A DNA stretch of 64,000 nt from JAXHUH01 sp034211175 (GCA_034211175.1 JAXHUH010000137.1:4428-68427); one strand, 5' to 3'; shown: positions 1 through 12,912, counted from the first letter of the stretch. Translations and numbers: made by a program. Notes: generated by a model from the letters alone, not told the origin.

Positions 1-116
1 GTACCCCGGCATCGCCGCCGAGGGGACCGTCGACACCCGGCCCCGGGACCTTGGCCCCTTGGGAAACGACACCCGGGGTGCCGAACCTGGAAGCCCCCGT
101 CGAGCTGGAGGCACCC

Positions 117-1772
117 GTGAAGACCGTGATCGTCGGTGGCGTGGCCGGAGGCATGTCGGCCGCGACCCGCCTCCGTCGTCTCGACCCCCACGCCGAGATC
201 GTCGTGCTGGAGCGCTCCGGCCACGTCTCCTACGCCAACTGCGGCCTGCCGTACCACCTCGGCGGCGTGATCGAGGACCGGGCGACGTTGCTGCTCCAGA
301 CGCCCGAGAGCCTCCGCGCCCGGTTCGGGCTCGACGTCCGCACCCGCCACGAGGTCGTCGCCATCGACCCCGCCGCCCACACCGTCACCGTGGTCGACCT
401 CGACGCCGGCGAGGAGCGGACCGAGAGCTACGACCACCTCGTCCTCTCCCCCGGCGCGGCGCCGTTCGTGCCGCCGGTGCCCGGCGCGGCGCGCGCCCAC
501 ACGCTGCGCAACGTCGAGGACCTCGACCACCTCGTCGCCGCGGCCGGGCCCGACACCCGTCGTGCGGTCGTCGCCGGCGGTGGCTTCATCGGCCTCGAGA
601 CCGCCGAGAACCTCCACCGGATCGGCATCGACGTCACACTCGTCGAGCTCGCCGACCAGGTCCTGGCCCCGCTCGACGCCGAGATGGCCGCCCTCGTCCA
701 CGACGAGCTCGCACGCAACGGCATCGACCTCCGCCTCGGCGCCGGTGTCGCGGAGGTGCACCCGGATCGGGTCGGGCTGAGCGACGGGACCGAGGTGGCG
801 GCCGACCTCGTCGTGTTCGCCATCGGGGTCCGTCCGGAGACCTCACTCGCCCGTCTCGCCGGCCTCGAGGTCGGCCCACGCGGTGGGATCGTGGTCGACG
901 ACGACCTCCGCACGAGCGCGCCGGGCGTCTACGCCGTCGGCGACGCGGTCGAGAAGGCCGACCCGCTCGACGGCGGAGCGGCGCTCGTCCCGCTGGCCAA
1001 CGTCGCGAACCGCCAGGGCCGGCGCGTCGCCGACGTGATCGCCGGCCGCCCGGGACGGGCCCGGGGCGCGCAGAGCACGGCCATCCTGTCGGTGTTCGAT
1101 CTCACCGTCGCCTGCACCGGGTGGAGCGAACGTCGGGCGACGGCCTCCGGTCGTGCGGTCGCCGCGATCCACACCCACCCAGCATCCCACGCCGGCTACT
1201 ACCCCGGCGCCGACGCCATGGCGCTCAAGCTGGTCGTCGACCGGGGCACCGGCGCGATCCTCGGCGCCCAGGGCGTCGGTCGCTCCGGGGTGGACAAGCG
1301 GATCGACGTGATCGCCACGGCCATGGCCGGCGGGGTCGACGCCGCCGCGCTCGCCGACCTGGAGCTGGCCTACGCGCCCGCGTACGGCTCGGCGAAGGAC
1401 CCGGTCAACCAGCTCGGCTACGTCGCCGAGGGCCGCCTCGACGGCACGGCGCCCGCCATCGGCTGGGACGAGCTCGGCGACACCCTCACCGCCGGCGCCT
1501 CGCTGGTCGACGTGCGGACGGCCGTGGAGCACGACGATGGCCACATCCCGGGGTCGATCAACGTGCCGGTCGACGAGCTGCGCCACCGGCTCGACGAGAT
1601 CCCGCCCGGACCGCTCGTGGTCTACTGCGCAGGCGGCCAGCGGGCCCACACCGCCGCGACCTACCTGGCGGGCATCGGGCGCGACGTCGTCAACCTCGAC
1701 GGCGGCTGGGCGACGTGGCGCACCAGTCCGGCCTGCCGGCACGCGGCCGACCGGCCGGTCGCCACGACGTAG
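117..1772 (+). CDS. FAD-dependent CoA-disulfide reductase-like oxidoreductase with C-terminal rhodanese domain
   Basis: A 551-residue cytoplasmic flavoprotein. The N-terminus has an FAD Rossmann motif (VGGVAGGMSAA), followed by the NCGLPY motif carrying the redox cysteine of CoA-disulfide/NADH:persulfide reductases, and a second NAD(P)H-binding glycine motif (VAGGGFIGLE) near residue 155. The last 100 residues are a rhodanese domain with active-site loop CAGGQR. Such fusions reduce CoA disulfide or CoA/glutathione persulfide and handle sulfane sulfur. I chose the GTG at 117 over the upstream ATG at 51 because GGAG lies 6-7 bases before it and the protein then begins directly at the FAD motif. 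The partner substrate is inferred from the family. Confidence 0.88.
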   Translation: MKTVIVGGVAGGMSAATRLRRLDPHAEIVVLERSGHVSYANCGLPYHLGGVIEDRATLLLQTPESLRARFGLDVRTRHEVVAIDPAAHTVTVVDLDAGEERTESYDHLVLSPGAAPFVPPVPGAARAHTLRNVEDLDHLVAAAGPDTRRAVVAGGGFIGLETAENLHRIGIDVTLVELADQVLAPLDAEMAALVHDELARNGIDLRLGAGVAEVHPDRVGLSDGTEVAADLVVFAIGVRPETSLARLAGLEVGPRGGIVVDDDLRTSAPGVYAVGDAVEKADPLDGGAALVPLANVANRQGRRVADVIAGRPGRARGAQSTAILSVFDLTVACTGWSERRATASGRAVAAIHTHPASHAGYYPGADAMALKLVVDRGTGAILGAQGVGRSGVDKRIDVIATAMAGGVDAAALADLELAYAPAYGSAKDPVNQLGYVAEGRLDGTAPAIGWDELGDTLTAGASLVDVRTAVEHDDGHIPGSINVPVDELRHRLDEIPPGPLVVYCAGGQRAHTAATYLAGIGRDVVNLDGGWATWRTSPACRHAADRPVATT

Positions 1773-1959
1773 GTCCCGGCCGACCGACGACGCCGCGCCG
1801 ACCACGACGCCGCACCAGACACGACGCCGGGCTCCTCAGACCGGGGTGTCGCCGCGCGGCCCCGGTGGCGCCGCGACGGAGCCGATCCCCGCGCCGGCAC
1901 CGGTGACGGCGGCGACCCGGCCCCGGAGGTGCCTCAGGGGCCCCGGGGGGGTCGTGCCG
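1773..1959. other. Convergent intergenic region
   Basis: These 187 GC-rich bases separate two convergent genes. Runs of G and C near 1920-1960 could form hairpins, but I see no clear T-tract terminator and no coding potential. Confidence 0.4.
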
Positions 1960-2993
1960 TCAGGCCGAGGGGGCGGCGTCGGTCAGCTCGTGGGGCGCCG
2001 ACCACGAGTGGAGCGTCTGCACGTAGTTGGACCGCTCGAACGCGGCGGCGTCACCCGAGGTCGCCGCGGTGGCGCTGCCCCGCAGCTGGGCGACCGACTC
2101 GTACTCGTGGGCCGTGAGCCACGCCACCAGCTCGGACTCGACCGTTCGGAGGTGGGCGGGGCCGTGACGGAGGACCGCCGAGGTCAACATCGCGACGTCG
2201 GCGCCGGCCATCAGGGCCTTCACGACGTCGGTGCCGGTGTGGACGCCGGTGGTCGCGGCGATCGAGACGTCCCACCCGAGCTGGGGCCGCAGGATGGCGA
2301 TCCACCGCAGCGGCAGCCGCAGCTCCCACGGGGTCGACAGCTCGACCCGGTTGACGACCTCGAAGCTCTCGAGGTCGAGGTCGGGCTGGTAGAAGCGGTT
2401 GAACAGCACCAGGCCGTCGGCGCCCGAGTCGGTGGCCCGGCGGGCGAAGTGGGCCATCGCCGAGTAGTAGGGGCTGAGCTTCACCGCCAGCGGGATCGAC
2501 AGCTCGCGCCGCACCGACTCGATGATCTCCAGGTCGGCCCGCTCCATGTCGGCCGCGTCGCGGGAGGGGTCGGCGGCCACGTGGTAGAGGTTCAGCTCGA
2601 GTGCGTCGGCCCCGGCGGACTCGATGCGGCGGGCGTGGTGCACCCACCCGCCGGCGCTCGTCGCGTTGAGGCTGGCGATGATCGGCACCGCCGACTGCGC
2701 CTTCAGCTCACCGATCCGGCTCAGGTAGCGGTCGGCCACGGTGTCGAGGCTGTCGACGCCGGGGAAGTAGTCGAGCGCCTCGGCGAAGTGCTCGGAACCG
2801 GCCTCGAGCGCCCGGTTCAGCTCGACCTCCTCGTGGAGGATCTCCTCCTCGAACAGCGACGGCATCACGATCGCCGAAGCGGCGCCCTCCTCGACCTGGC
2901 GGGCGGTGGCGGGCTCGCCGTTGAGCGGCGAGGCGGAGGCCACGATCGGCGAGCGCAGCTCGAGGCCCAGGTAGCGGGTGCTGAGGTCGACCA

Positions 2994-2994
<1 letters not shown>
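1960..2994 (-). CDS. Dihydroorotate dehydrogenase-like FMN protein
   Basis: A 344-residue TIM-barrel protein of the DHODH-like family. It starts with the typical LxLxSPIVASASPL strand and has conserved patches IIASLNATSAGGW, LELNLYH, PLAVKLSPYYS, LVLFNRFYQPDLD and the phosphate-gripping region ATTGVHTGTDVVKALMAGA. The start codon shares one base with the stop of the PFOR gene (TGATG, 2992-2996), so the two are almost certainly translationally coupled. Family members next to PFOR genes are not thought to make pyrimidines; they probably pass electrons between ferredoxin or PFOR and another acceptor. That role is inference; the fold assignment is firm. Confidence 0.85.
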
Positions 2995-6656
<3,662 letters not shown>

Positions 6657-6825
6657 CGACTGCGCACCGAACGTAGCGGTCCTGCAGCGGGGCGTGCAGC
6701 GGCTCGCGAAGAGTTCACGCGTCGATCACCGTTGCGGGGCACCGGCGAGCCGGCACTGCCCGCCCAGCGGGCGGTCGGGCCCGACCGATCACCGGCCCGA
6801 CCTGGTCAGCCGTGGTCGGTCGGGA

Positions 6826-7449
6826 TCAGTCGAGGTGGGGCCGGGGCAGCCGGGCACCGAGCCCGTCGAGCAGCGACGTGAGCCCGAGGTCGAACACCTC
6901 GTCACGGTCGGCGCCGTCCGCCACCTCACCGTCCGTCGGTGCGCAACCGATCACGAACCGGCACAGCACCAGGTGGCCGTGGCCGGCGAGCTCGGGCCGT
7001 GCGCCGGCGTCGCGGAGCAGGCCGACCCCGTGCTCCCGCCATGCGGTGGCGTTGGGGCCACCGAGTGGGTCGTCGGCGAGGAGCGGCACCACCGCCGGGT
7101 GGTCGCCGAGGACCCGGCGCAGCTCGCGGGCGTGGGACTCGGCCCCCTGGCGCCAACCGACGACGGCGTGATCGAGGCGCACCTCGCCGAGCACGTGATC
7201 GACGACCTCGGCCACCACCTCGTCGCGCCGGCCGACGTCGCGGTACAGCGAGCGCGCCGTGGTGCCGAGGGCGGCGGCCAGGCGGCGCATGCTGAGCGCG
7301 TCGGGACCGCCGTCGTCGAGCAGGTGCAGCGCCGCGGCGGGGACCGCCGGATCACGAGCCGCGTCCTCGAGCCGGGCCCGCCACCACTCGGCGGTCCCGG
7401 GCGTCACCGGTGGGCCCCGTCGCCGGCGCGGCTCCCGTCCCACCGACAC
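6826..7449 (-). CDS. TetR/AcrR-family transcriptional regulator
   Basis: A predicted DNA-binding repressor of about 207 residues. The helix-turn-helix lies at roughly residues 30-75 (DALSMRRLAAALGTTARSLYRDVGRRDEV), preceded by an arginine-rich arm common in actinobacterial TetR proteins. The C-terminal ligand domain resembles the tetracycline-repressor type (TetR_C): LGDHPAVVPLLADDPLGGPN and FVIGC. The start is uncertain. GTG 7449 gives a natural arginine arm, while ATG 7494 and GTG 7407 are also in frame. It is divergent from the Pat-like acetyltransferase, so it may control that gene or itself. The ligand is unknown. Confidence 0.75.
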   Translation of the reverse strand: MSVGREPRRRRGPPVTPGTAEWWRARLEDAARDPAVPAAALHLLDDGGPDALSMRRLAAALGTTARSLYRDVGRRDEVVAEVVDHVLGEVRLDHAVVGWRQGAESHARELRRVLGDHPAVVPLLADDPLGGPNATAWREHGVGLLRDAGARPELAGHGHLVLCRFVIGCAPTDGEVADGADRDEVFDLGLTSLLDGLGARLPRPHLD

Positions 7450-7605
7450 GTTGCTCGCGCGCTCGTGCTCATGGTCGGTTCGATCGTCGCACATCCCGCC
7501 GTGCCGGTCGCCGCCCGCCGACGTGAACCGCGACACCCCCGAACATCCCTCGAGACCGGCCCGCGAGCGCGCCCGGGCGCCGACCCCGGTGCCATGCTGA
7601 GGGGC

Positions 7606-8637
7606 ATGGGGAGCGTCCCTGGCGACCACGGCGAGCGCGACCCGGCGCTCGCCGCCCTCGATGCCCTCACCGGCGGGGACCGCGACCACGTCGCGCACGT
7701 GGCCACGCTGCTCGAACCGGTCCGCTACCCCGACGGCACCGTGCTGGTCCACCAGGGGGACGCACCCGAGCGCTTCGCGGTGATCGTCGATGGCCGCGTG
7801 CGGATCCGCCGGGAGGAGGACGGCGCCGCCCGGGACCTCGGCGAGGCGGGCCCGGGCTCGGTCATCGGCGAGATCGCCATGCTCCGCGGCACGCCGCGGG
7901 CCGCCACGGCGACCGCCGTCGGCGACGTGACGGCGCTCGTCGGCGGGATGGAGGCGTTCGAGGCGCTCTTCGCCATCCCCGACGCCGCGGCGAAGCTGAC
8001 CACGATCGCCACCAGTCGGCTCGCGGCCAACGCCCGGCCCGTGGAGGCCCGCACCCCGCGGGGCCGGCCGGTGCGCCTCCGCCCGCTGCTGGCGAGCGAC
8101 CGCGACGATCTCGCCGCCGCCATCTCGACGGCGTCGGAACGCACGCTGCGGATGCGGTTCTTCACCGCCGGCAAGCTGCCCCCGGCGGTGATCGACTACC
8201 TGGTCGACCTCGACTTCGTCCACCGCTTCGCGTGGGTCGCCGCCGACGAGGGCGAGAACGGCGCCGGCATCAGCCGCTACGTGCGCACGAAGGACGGCCC
8301 GTCGGCGGAGTTCGCCGTCGCCGTCGGTGACGACCACCAGCGCCAGGGGATCGGGGCGACGCTCCTCGGCGCCATCGCCGCGGCCGCCGAGGCCGCCGGC
8401 ATCGACACGTTCACCGGCGACGTGCTCACCGACAACCGCCCGATGGTGGCGTTGCTCAACCGGCTCGATGCCCGGTGGGCGTTGGCCGAGCCCGGTGTCA
8501 ACACCGCAACGGTCGCGGTCGCGGCAATGCGCTCGTTGATCGACGACGACCTCGCCGCCCAGCTCGCCGACGTCGCCCGCGACATCCGCTCCGCGGCCCA
8601 CGCCCCCCACATCGACACGTCCGACCCCGGCGGGTGA
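7606..8637 (+). CDS. Cyclic-nucleotide-regulated protein acetyltransferase (Pat-like)
   Basis: A 343-residue fusion of an N-terminal cyclic-nucleotide-binding domain and a C-terminal GNAT acetyltransferase. The cNMP phosphate-binding cassette is visible as GEIAMLRGTPRAATA, with the Glu and Arg that contact the cyclic nucleotide. The GNAT acetyl-CoA loop is QRQGIGATLL, preceded by the EFAVAV strand carrying a candidate catalytic Glu. Architecture and length match mycobacterial Pat (about 333 residues), the cAMP-activated lysine acetyltransferase that inactivates acyl-CoA ligases such as Acs and FadD proteins. An acyl-CoA ligase lies 3 kb away (11322-12869), a plausible but unproven substrate. 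An in-frame ATG at 7594 is an alternative start. Confidence 0.85.
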   Translation: MGSVPGDHGERDPALAALDALTGGDRDHVAHVATLLEPVRYPDGTVLVHQGDAPERFAVIVDGRVRIRREEDGAARDLGEAGPGSVIGEIAMLRGTPRAATATAVGDVTALVGGMEAFEALFAIPDAAAKLTTIATSRLAANARPVEARTPRGRPVRLRPLLASDRDDLAAAISTASERTLRMRFFTAGKLPPAVIDYLVDLDFVHRFAWVAADEGENGAGISRYVRTKDGPSAEFAVAVGDDHQRQGIGATLLGAIAAAAEAAGIDTFTGDVLTDNRPMVALLNRLDARWALAEPGVNTATVAVAAMRSLIDDDLAAQLADVARDIRSAAHAPHIDTSDPGG

Positions 8638-8671
8638 CGCGGTTCCTCCCGCAGGCCCGGGCGAGGCGGGT

Positions 8672-9868
8672 TCAGGCGAGGCGGGCGAGGGTGGGGGCGA
8701 GGTCGCCGCGGCCGGTGACCACGACCTCGTCGAGCTCGAGCCAGTCGGCCATCAGGCGCAGCTCCTCGAGCAGCTCACCGGCGACCTCGTGGTGGTCGAC
8801 ACCGGGCTCGGCCCACGCGGCCTGCACGAGCAGCGACCCGGCGGACCGGTCGGCCTTGAGGTCGACGCGGCCGACCAGGTCCTCGCCGAGGAGGAACGGG
8901 AGCACGTAGTAGCCGTACTGCCGCTTCGCCGCCGGTGTGTAGATCTCGATGCGGTAGTGGAAGTCGAACAGCCGCAGCGCCCGGTCACGGAACCAGACGA
9001 CCGGGTCGAACGGGCTGAGCAGCGCCCGCGTGTCGATCCGGCGGGTCCGGGTCGCGTCGGGATGGGCGTACGCCTCGCGGTCCCACCCCCGGACCCGCAG
9101 GGGCACCAGCCGCTCCTCCTCGACCAGCTCGGCGAGCGCGGCCCTGCACTTCGTCGGGGTCATCCGGTGGTAGTCGGCCAGGTCGGTGAGCGTGCCGACG
9201 CCGTGGTGGTGCGCGGCGAGCACGAGCAGCTCCTTGCGGGCCTCGTGCTCGGGCAGCGTCGGGCGGGCCAGCGCCTCGGCCGGGATCATCCGCTCGGGCA
9301 GGTCGTAGAGGCGGGCGAAGTCGCGGGGCCGGCGGCGGGCCGCGACCCGGCCCTGGAAGAACAGCGCCTCCAGGGCGATCTTGCCGTCGTCGAGGTCCCA
9401 CCAGGTGCCCTTCGGTCCGACCCTGGCCTTCAGGTCACCGGCCGTGAGCGGACCCTCGGCGGCGACCCGCTCGTAGACCTCCTCGATGTAGCCGTCGAGC
9501 TGCTCGACCCGGCGCCGGAACCCGGGCCACCGATAGGTGTCGGTCATCCGCCAGCGGTGGAGGTGGTGGTGGGCGGAGGGCACGAGGCTGGCCTCGTGGA
9601 CCCAGTACTCGAACAGCTCGCCGTCGGCGACGGCGTCGTCGATCAGGGTCCTCGGGTGGGGCCCGAGGCGGGCGAACAGCGGCAGCTCCTGGCTGCGGAC
9701 GAGCACGTTGACCGAGTCGATCTGGATCAGGCCCATCCGGTCGAGCACGCGACGCAGGTGGCGGCGGTCGACCCGTCCGGTGGGCCGACGGTCGGCGAAG
9801 CCCTGGGCGGCGAGCGCGAGCCGCTTGGCCCGGTCGTTGGAGATCTCGGCGACACCCGATGCCGTCAT
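8672..9868 (-). CDS. AlkX/YcaQ-type winged-helix DNA glycosylase
   Basis: A 398-residue protein of the HTH_42 (winged-helix DNA-binding) family that includes YcaQ/AlkX and AlkZ, glycosylases that remove bulky or crosslinked bases. The N-terminal helical region has the catalytic-site motif QID (GLIQIDSVNVLVRSQ). QxD is the form described for YcaQ/AlkX, while AlkZ has QxQ. Other family segments are WVHEASLVP and the KRQYGYYVLPFLLG strand near the end. ATG 9868 is preferred; the reading frame could extend to TTG 9898. The gene converges on the acetyltransferase with only 34 bp between the stops. Confidence 0.82.
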   Translation of the reverse strand: MTASGVAEISNDRAKRLALAAQGFADRRPTGRVDRRHLRRVLDRMGLIQIDSVNVLVRSQELPLFARLGPHPRTLIDDAVADGELFEYWVHEASLVPSAHHHLHRWRMTDTYRWPGFRRRVEQLDGYIEEVYERVAAEGPLTAGDLKARVGPKGTWWDLDDGKIALEALFFQGRVAARRRPRDFARLYDLPERMIPAEALARPTLPEHEARKELLVLAAHHHGVGTLTDLADYHRMTPTKCRAALAELVEEERLVPLRVRGWDREAYAHPDATRTRRIDTRALLSPFDPVVWFRDRALRLFDFHYRIEIYTPAAKRQYGYYVLPFLLGEDLVGRVDLKADRSAGSLLVQAAWAEPGVDHHEVAGELLEELRLMADWLELDEVVVTGRGDLAPTLARLA

Positions 9869-9905
9869 CGACGTGGGCCCGGTGCTCGGTCGGCGCAAAC
9901 TCGGT

Positions 9906-9960
9906 GGATCGTCCCGCGGATGGCGGTGAAGCTAGCGCGACGATCACCCCGCGACGATCC
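9906..9960. promoter_or_regulatory. Inverted repeat in a divergent promoter region
   Basis: GGATCGTC at 9906-9913 is mirrored by GACGATCC at 9953-9960, and a related GACGATCA lies between them. The repeat sits between the divergent AlkX-like and DinB-like genes. It could be an operator or a leader hairpin, and no factor is assignable. Confidence 0.3.
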
Positions 9961-9988
9961 GGGGCCGGACCCCTCCGAGGAGCTGCTG

Positions 9989-10534
9989 ATGAGCGTTGTC
10001 GTCGACGAGCAGGGCCGCCCGGAACCACCGGTCGCGGCCGACGAGACCACCAGCCTCCTCGGCTACCTCGACTACCAGCGGGCCACGCTCGCGTGGAAGT
10101 GCGACGGCGTCGACGCCGACGGGCTGCGAGCGACGACCGCGGCGTCGACGATGACCCTCGGCGGGCTGCTCAAGCACCTGGCGTTCGTCGAGGACTACTG
10201 GTTCTCCTACGTCCTCCACGACCACCAGCCGGGCCCGCCGTGGGACACAGCCGACTGGGACGCCGACCCCGACTGGGACTGGAGTTCGGCCGTCGACGAC
10301 ACCCCCGAGCAGCTCCACGCCCTGTGGGACGAGGCGGTGGCCCGGTCGCGCACGCTGACCGCCGAGGCGCTGGCCGACGGCGGCCCCGACCGCCTCGCCG
10401 CCCGTTCCTGGCCCGACGGACGCGCCCCGTGCCTGCGGTGGATCCTGCTCCACATGATCGAGGAGTACGCCCGACACAACGGCCACGCCGACCTGCTGCG
10501 GGAGTCGGTCGACGGCGGCGCCATCGGCGAGTAG
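9989..10534 (+). CDS. DinB-family protein (DUF664)
   Basis: A 181-residue four-helix-bundle protein of the DinB/DUF664 group. Landmarks are TMTLGGLLKHLAFVEDYWF and the C-terminal LRWILLHMIEEYARHNGHADLLRE, whose histidines match the metal-binding triad of DinB-like proteins. Members include mycothiol-dependent transferases, but many have no known role and no specific substrate can be inferred. ATG 9989 has GAGGAG six bases upstream (9977-9982), which decides the start. The gene ends just before a 50-bp palindrome that separates it from a converging TetR gene. Confidence 0.82.
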   Translation: MSVVVDEQGRPEPPVAADETTSLLGYLDYQRATLAWKCDGVDADGLRATTAASTMTLGGLLKHLAFVEDYWFSYVLHDHQPGPPWDTADWDADPDWDWSSAVDDTPEQLHALWDEAVARSRTLTAEALADGGPDRLAARSWPDGRAPCLRWILLHMIEEYARHNGHADLLRESVDGGAIGE

Positions 10535-10551
10535 CCCGGCGCGGCCGCCAC

Positions 10552-10601
10552 GTTCTGGCCAACGGATCGTGCCATCGGTGGCACGATTCAGGGGCCGGTT
10601 C
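10552..10601. repeat. 50-bp interspersed palindrome, copy 1 (imperfect)
   Basis: This 50-bp element begins GTTCTGGCC, has the core TGCCATCGGTGGCA at 10570-10583, and ends GGCCGGTTC. The inner arm atCGTGCCA/TGGCACGat pairs perfectly and the outer arm is partly degenerate. It lies between the ends of the convergent DinB-like and TetR genes, and its right half contains the TetR stop and last codons. A role as a bidirectional terminator is possible, but the same element occurs elsewhere between divergent genes. Confidence 0.75.
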
Positions 10602-11241
10602 GGGGCGGGCGAGGTCCCGCGAGGGCGACGGTCGCGGCCTCGCCGGCGTGTTCGGTGACCCGGCGGTCGAGCTCGTCGAGGTCGATGCCGAGCTCGGCGG
10701 CCATCCGCTCGCGGAGCAGCGCGTAGCCGTACCCGGCGGCGACCCGGTAGGCGTGCATCGCCTCCACGTCGAGATCGGCCCGCAGCTCACCCCGTTCCTG
10801 GCGGCGGGTGATGTCGGCGAGGGCGGTCTCGTGGAGCGGCAGGATCCGGACCTTCTCGTCGCGGTCGAGCACGAGCGCGACGACCAGCTCGATCGCCGGG
10901 GCCTGGTGGACCACCGCCCGGATGTGGCCCTTCGCCCGCTCGACCCACGAGGCCTGCGGTGACGCCAGCATCTCGTCGAACCGCTCGCGCACGTCGCGCC
11001 GCAGCGCGGCCCGCAGCAGGTCCCGCCGGGAGCCGAAGTAGTGGTAGACGAGCCCGCGGTTCACACCGGCCTCGTCGGCCACCTCCCGCAGGTTGATCCC
11101 GGCGAGCACCCCGTTGCGCCGGAGAAGGCGGAGGGCGGCGTCCTCGAGCGCCGCCTCGGTACGGGCCCGGTCCCACGTCGCCCCGCTCCTCGCGCCGTTC
11201 CCGCCCCCGGCCCGGCCACCGCTCGCCCGACGTTCACCCAA
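10588..11241 (-). CDS. TetR-family regulator of the acyl-CoA locus
   Basis: A 217-residue TetR repressor with HTH GINLREVADEAGVNRGLVYHYFGSRRDLLRAAL near residues 45-78 and a helical ligand-binding domain. I chose the rare TTG start at 11241 because GGAGAGG (11254-11248) stands six bases before it; upstream GTG codons (11313, 11325) have no such site and would overlap the ligase stop. It follows the acyl-CoA ligase gene on the same strand with an 80-bp gap, so the two are probably cotranscribed. The natural operator candidate is the 17-bp palindrome at 12913-12929. An acyl-CoA ligand is inferred from context. Confidence 0.8.
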   Translation of the reverse strand: MGERRASGGRAGGGNGARSGATWDRARTEAALEDAALRLLRRNGVLAGINLREVADEAGVNRGLVYHYFGSRRDLLRAALRRDVRERFDEMLASPQASWVERAKGHIRAVVHQAPAIELVVALVLDRDEKVRILPLHETALADITRRQERGELRADLDVEAMHAYRVAAGYGYALLRERMAAELGIDLDELDRRVTEHAGEAATVALAGPRPPRTGP

Positions 11242-11266
11242 TGCGTGCCTCTCCCGACGTTCACCC
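11226..11266. repeat. Paired 14-bp direct repeat around the TetR gene start
   Basis: CCCGACGTTCACCC occurs at 11226-11239 and 11253-11266, a 27-bp period. The Shine-Dalgarno site and TTG start of the TetR gene lie in and between the copies. It may be an autoregulatory site or chance codon repetition. Confidence 0.45.
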
Positions 11267-11321
11267 GAAGCGGCGCGCCCCGATGCGCGCCCCGTTGGCT
11301 GCGATCGTGCCACGGGCCCGA

Positions 11322-12869
11322 TCACCGGCCGGGCCCGGCCGCCTCCCGGTACGCGTCACGCAGAACCCGCTTCTTCAGCTTCCCCGACGCCTCACGGGGC
11401 AGGGCATCGTGCACGTCGATCGAGCGGGGGCACTTGTAGCGGGCGATCCGCTCCGCGCACCAGGCGATGAGCTCGTCGGGATCGGTCTCGGCGCCCGGGG
11501 CGAGCTCGACCGCCGCCTTCACCTGCTCGCCCCACTCGGGGTCGGGGACGCCGAACACGGCGCAGTCGGCCACCGCCGGGTGCTGGCTGAGGATCGCCTC
11601 GGTCTCCGACGGGTAGATGTTCACCCCGCCCGAGATGATCATGTCGATCTTGCGGTCGGCCAGGTACACGAAGCCGTCGTCGTCGAGCCACCCGACGTCG
11701 CCGACGGTGAACCGGCCGTCGTCGAGGCGGATCGAGCGGGACTTCTCCTCGTCGCCCTCGTAGGTCGGCGGGCCCTCGGGCCGGCGGAACCAGAGCGTGC
11801 CGACCTCCCCGGTCGGCACCTCGTCATGGTCGTCGTCGAGCACGCTGATCTCGATCCACGGGGCCGGACGGCCGACGGTGCCCGGATGGGCGAGCCACTC
11901 CTCGCTCGTGGCGATGAGCGGCCCGGTGCCCTCGCTGGAACCGAAGTACTCGGTCACGATCGGGCCGAGCCAGTCGATCGCCGCCCGCTTCACCCACGCC
12001 GGGCACGGCGCCGCCCCGTGCCACACACCCTCGAGGCTCGACAGGTCGTGGCGGGCCCGCACCTCGTCGGGGAGGCGGAGGAGACGGATGAGCTGGGTCG
12101 GCACGAGGTGGATCGACGTCACCCGATGGGCCTCGATCAGCCGCAGCGTCTCCTCCGCGTCGAACCGGGGGACCTGGACCTGGTGCTGGCCGAGGGCGAC
12201 GCAGAACAGGGCCATGCCCTGCGGGGTCGCGTGGTAGAGCGGGCACACCCCGAGGTGGACGCCGCCGCGGGTCATCCGCCACGCCTCGCCGACCCGGGCG
12301 TAGGTCGCCATGACCTGGTCGAGCCCCGTGACGTGATCGGAGCGGCGGACGCCCTTCTGGCGGCCGGTGGTGCCCGACGTGTAGGTCAGCACGCCGCCGG
12401 CGTGGGTGTTCTCGGGCTCGTGGTCGGGTGCGTCGGCCAACAACGCCGCGAACTCGTCGCCCAGGACGACCACGTGCTCGACACCGGCCTCCTCGGCTGC
12501 GGCGCGGCCCACGTCGGCGTGCTCGGGGCCGACGAGCAGGAGCCGGGCCTTCGAGTCGGCGAGCACGTAGGCGACCTCGCCGGCGGTCAGGTGCCAGTTG
12601 ATCGGGACGTGGCGGGTGCCGCCTCGCAGGTTGCCGACCAGAGCCTGGACCCACTCGGTGCGGTTGAGCGACATGACCGCGACCCGGTCGTCGTCATCGA
12701 GGCCGAGGCGACGCACCGCGTTGGCGTAGCGGCGGGCCGACGCCTCCAGCTGCGACCAGGTGAGTGTGCCCGTCGCCGATGTGATCGCCGGACCGTCCGG
12801 ATCCGACGCAGCCAGCGGCACGAACGGCCCCGAGCGCCCGTCCCCCGTCGATGCAGCCCCCGTGCGCAC
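11322..12869 (-). CDS. Acyl-CoA synthetase (AMP-forming, FadD-like)
   Basis: A 515-residue adenylate-forming enzyme that activates a carboxylic acid with ATP and CoA. The A3/P-loop motif LTYTSGTTGRQKGV, the FGSSEGTGP motif, the GDVGWLDDDGFVYLADRKIDMI hinge region and the C-terminal acyl-lysine GKLKKRVLRD are all present. The GTG start at 12869 has GAGGGGAG seven bases upstream. The chain length or aromatic nature of the substrate cannot be read from sequence. It diverges from the hydratase/dehydrogenase genes and shares their palindromic operator region. The C-terminal catalytic lysine is also the kind of residue acetylated by Pat enzymes. Confidence 0.9.
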   Translation of the reverse strand: MRTGAASTGDGRSGPFVPLAASDPDGPAITSATGTLTWSQLEASARRYANAVRRLGLDDDDRVAVMSLNRTEWVQALVGNLRGGTRHVPINWHLTAGEVAYVLADSKARLLLVGPEHADVGRAAAEEAGVEHVVVLGDEFAALLADAPDHEPENTHAGGVLTYTSGTTGRQKGVRRSDHVTGLDQVMATYARVGEAWRMTRGGVHLGVCPLYHATPQGMALFCVALGQHQVQVPRFDAEETLRLIEAHRVTSIHLVPTQLIRLLRLPDEVRARHDLSSLEGVWHGAAPCPAWVKRAAIDWLGPIVTEYFGSSEGTGPLIATSEEWLAHPGTVGRPAPWIEISVLDDDHDEVPTGEVGTLWFRRPEGPPTYEGDEEKSRSIRLDDGRFTVGDVGWLDDDGFVYLADRKIDMIISGGVNIYPSETEAILSQHPAVADCAVFGVPDPEWGEQVKAAVELAPGAETDPDELIAWCAERIARYKCPRSIDVHDALPREASGKLKKRVLRDAYREAAGPGR

Positions 12870-12912
12870 CAGCGCGCTCCCCTCGTTCGCCGACGGTGCC
12901 CCCGCCGGCGAA

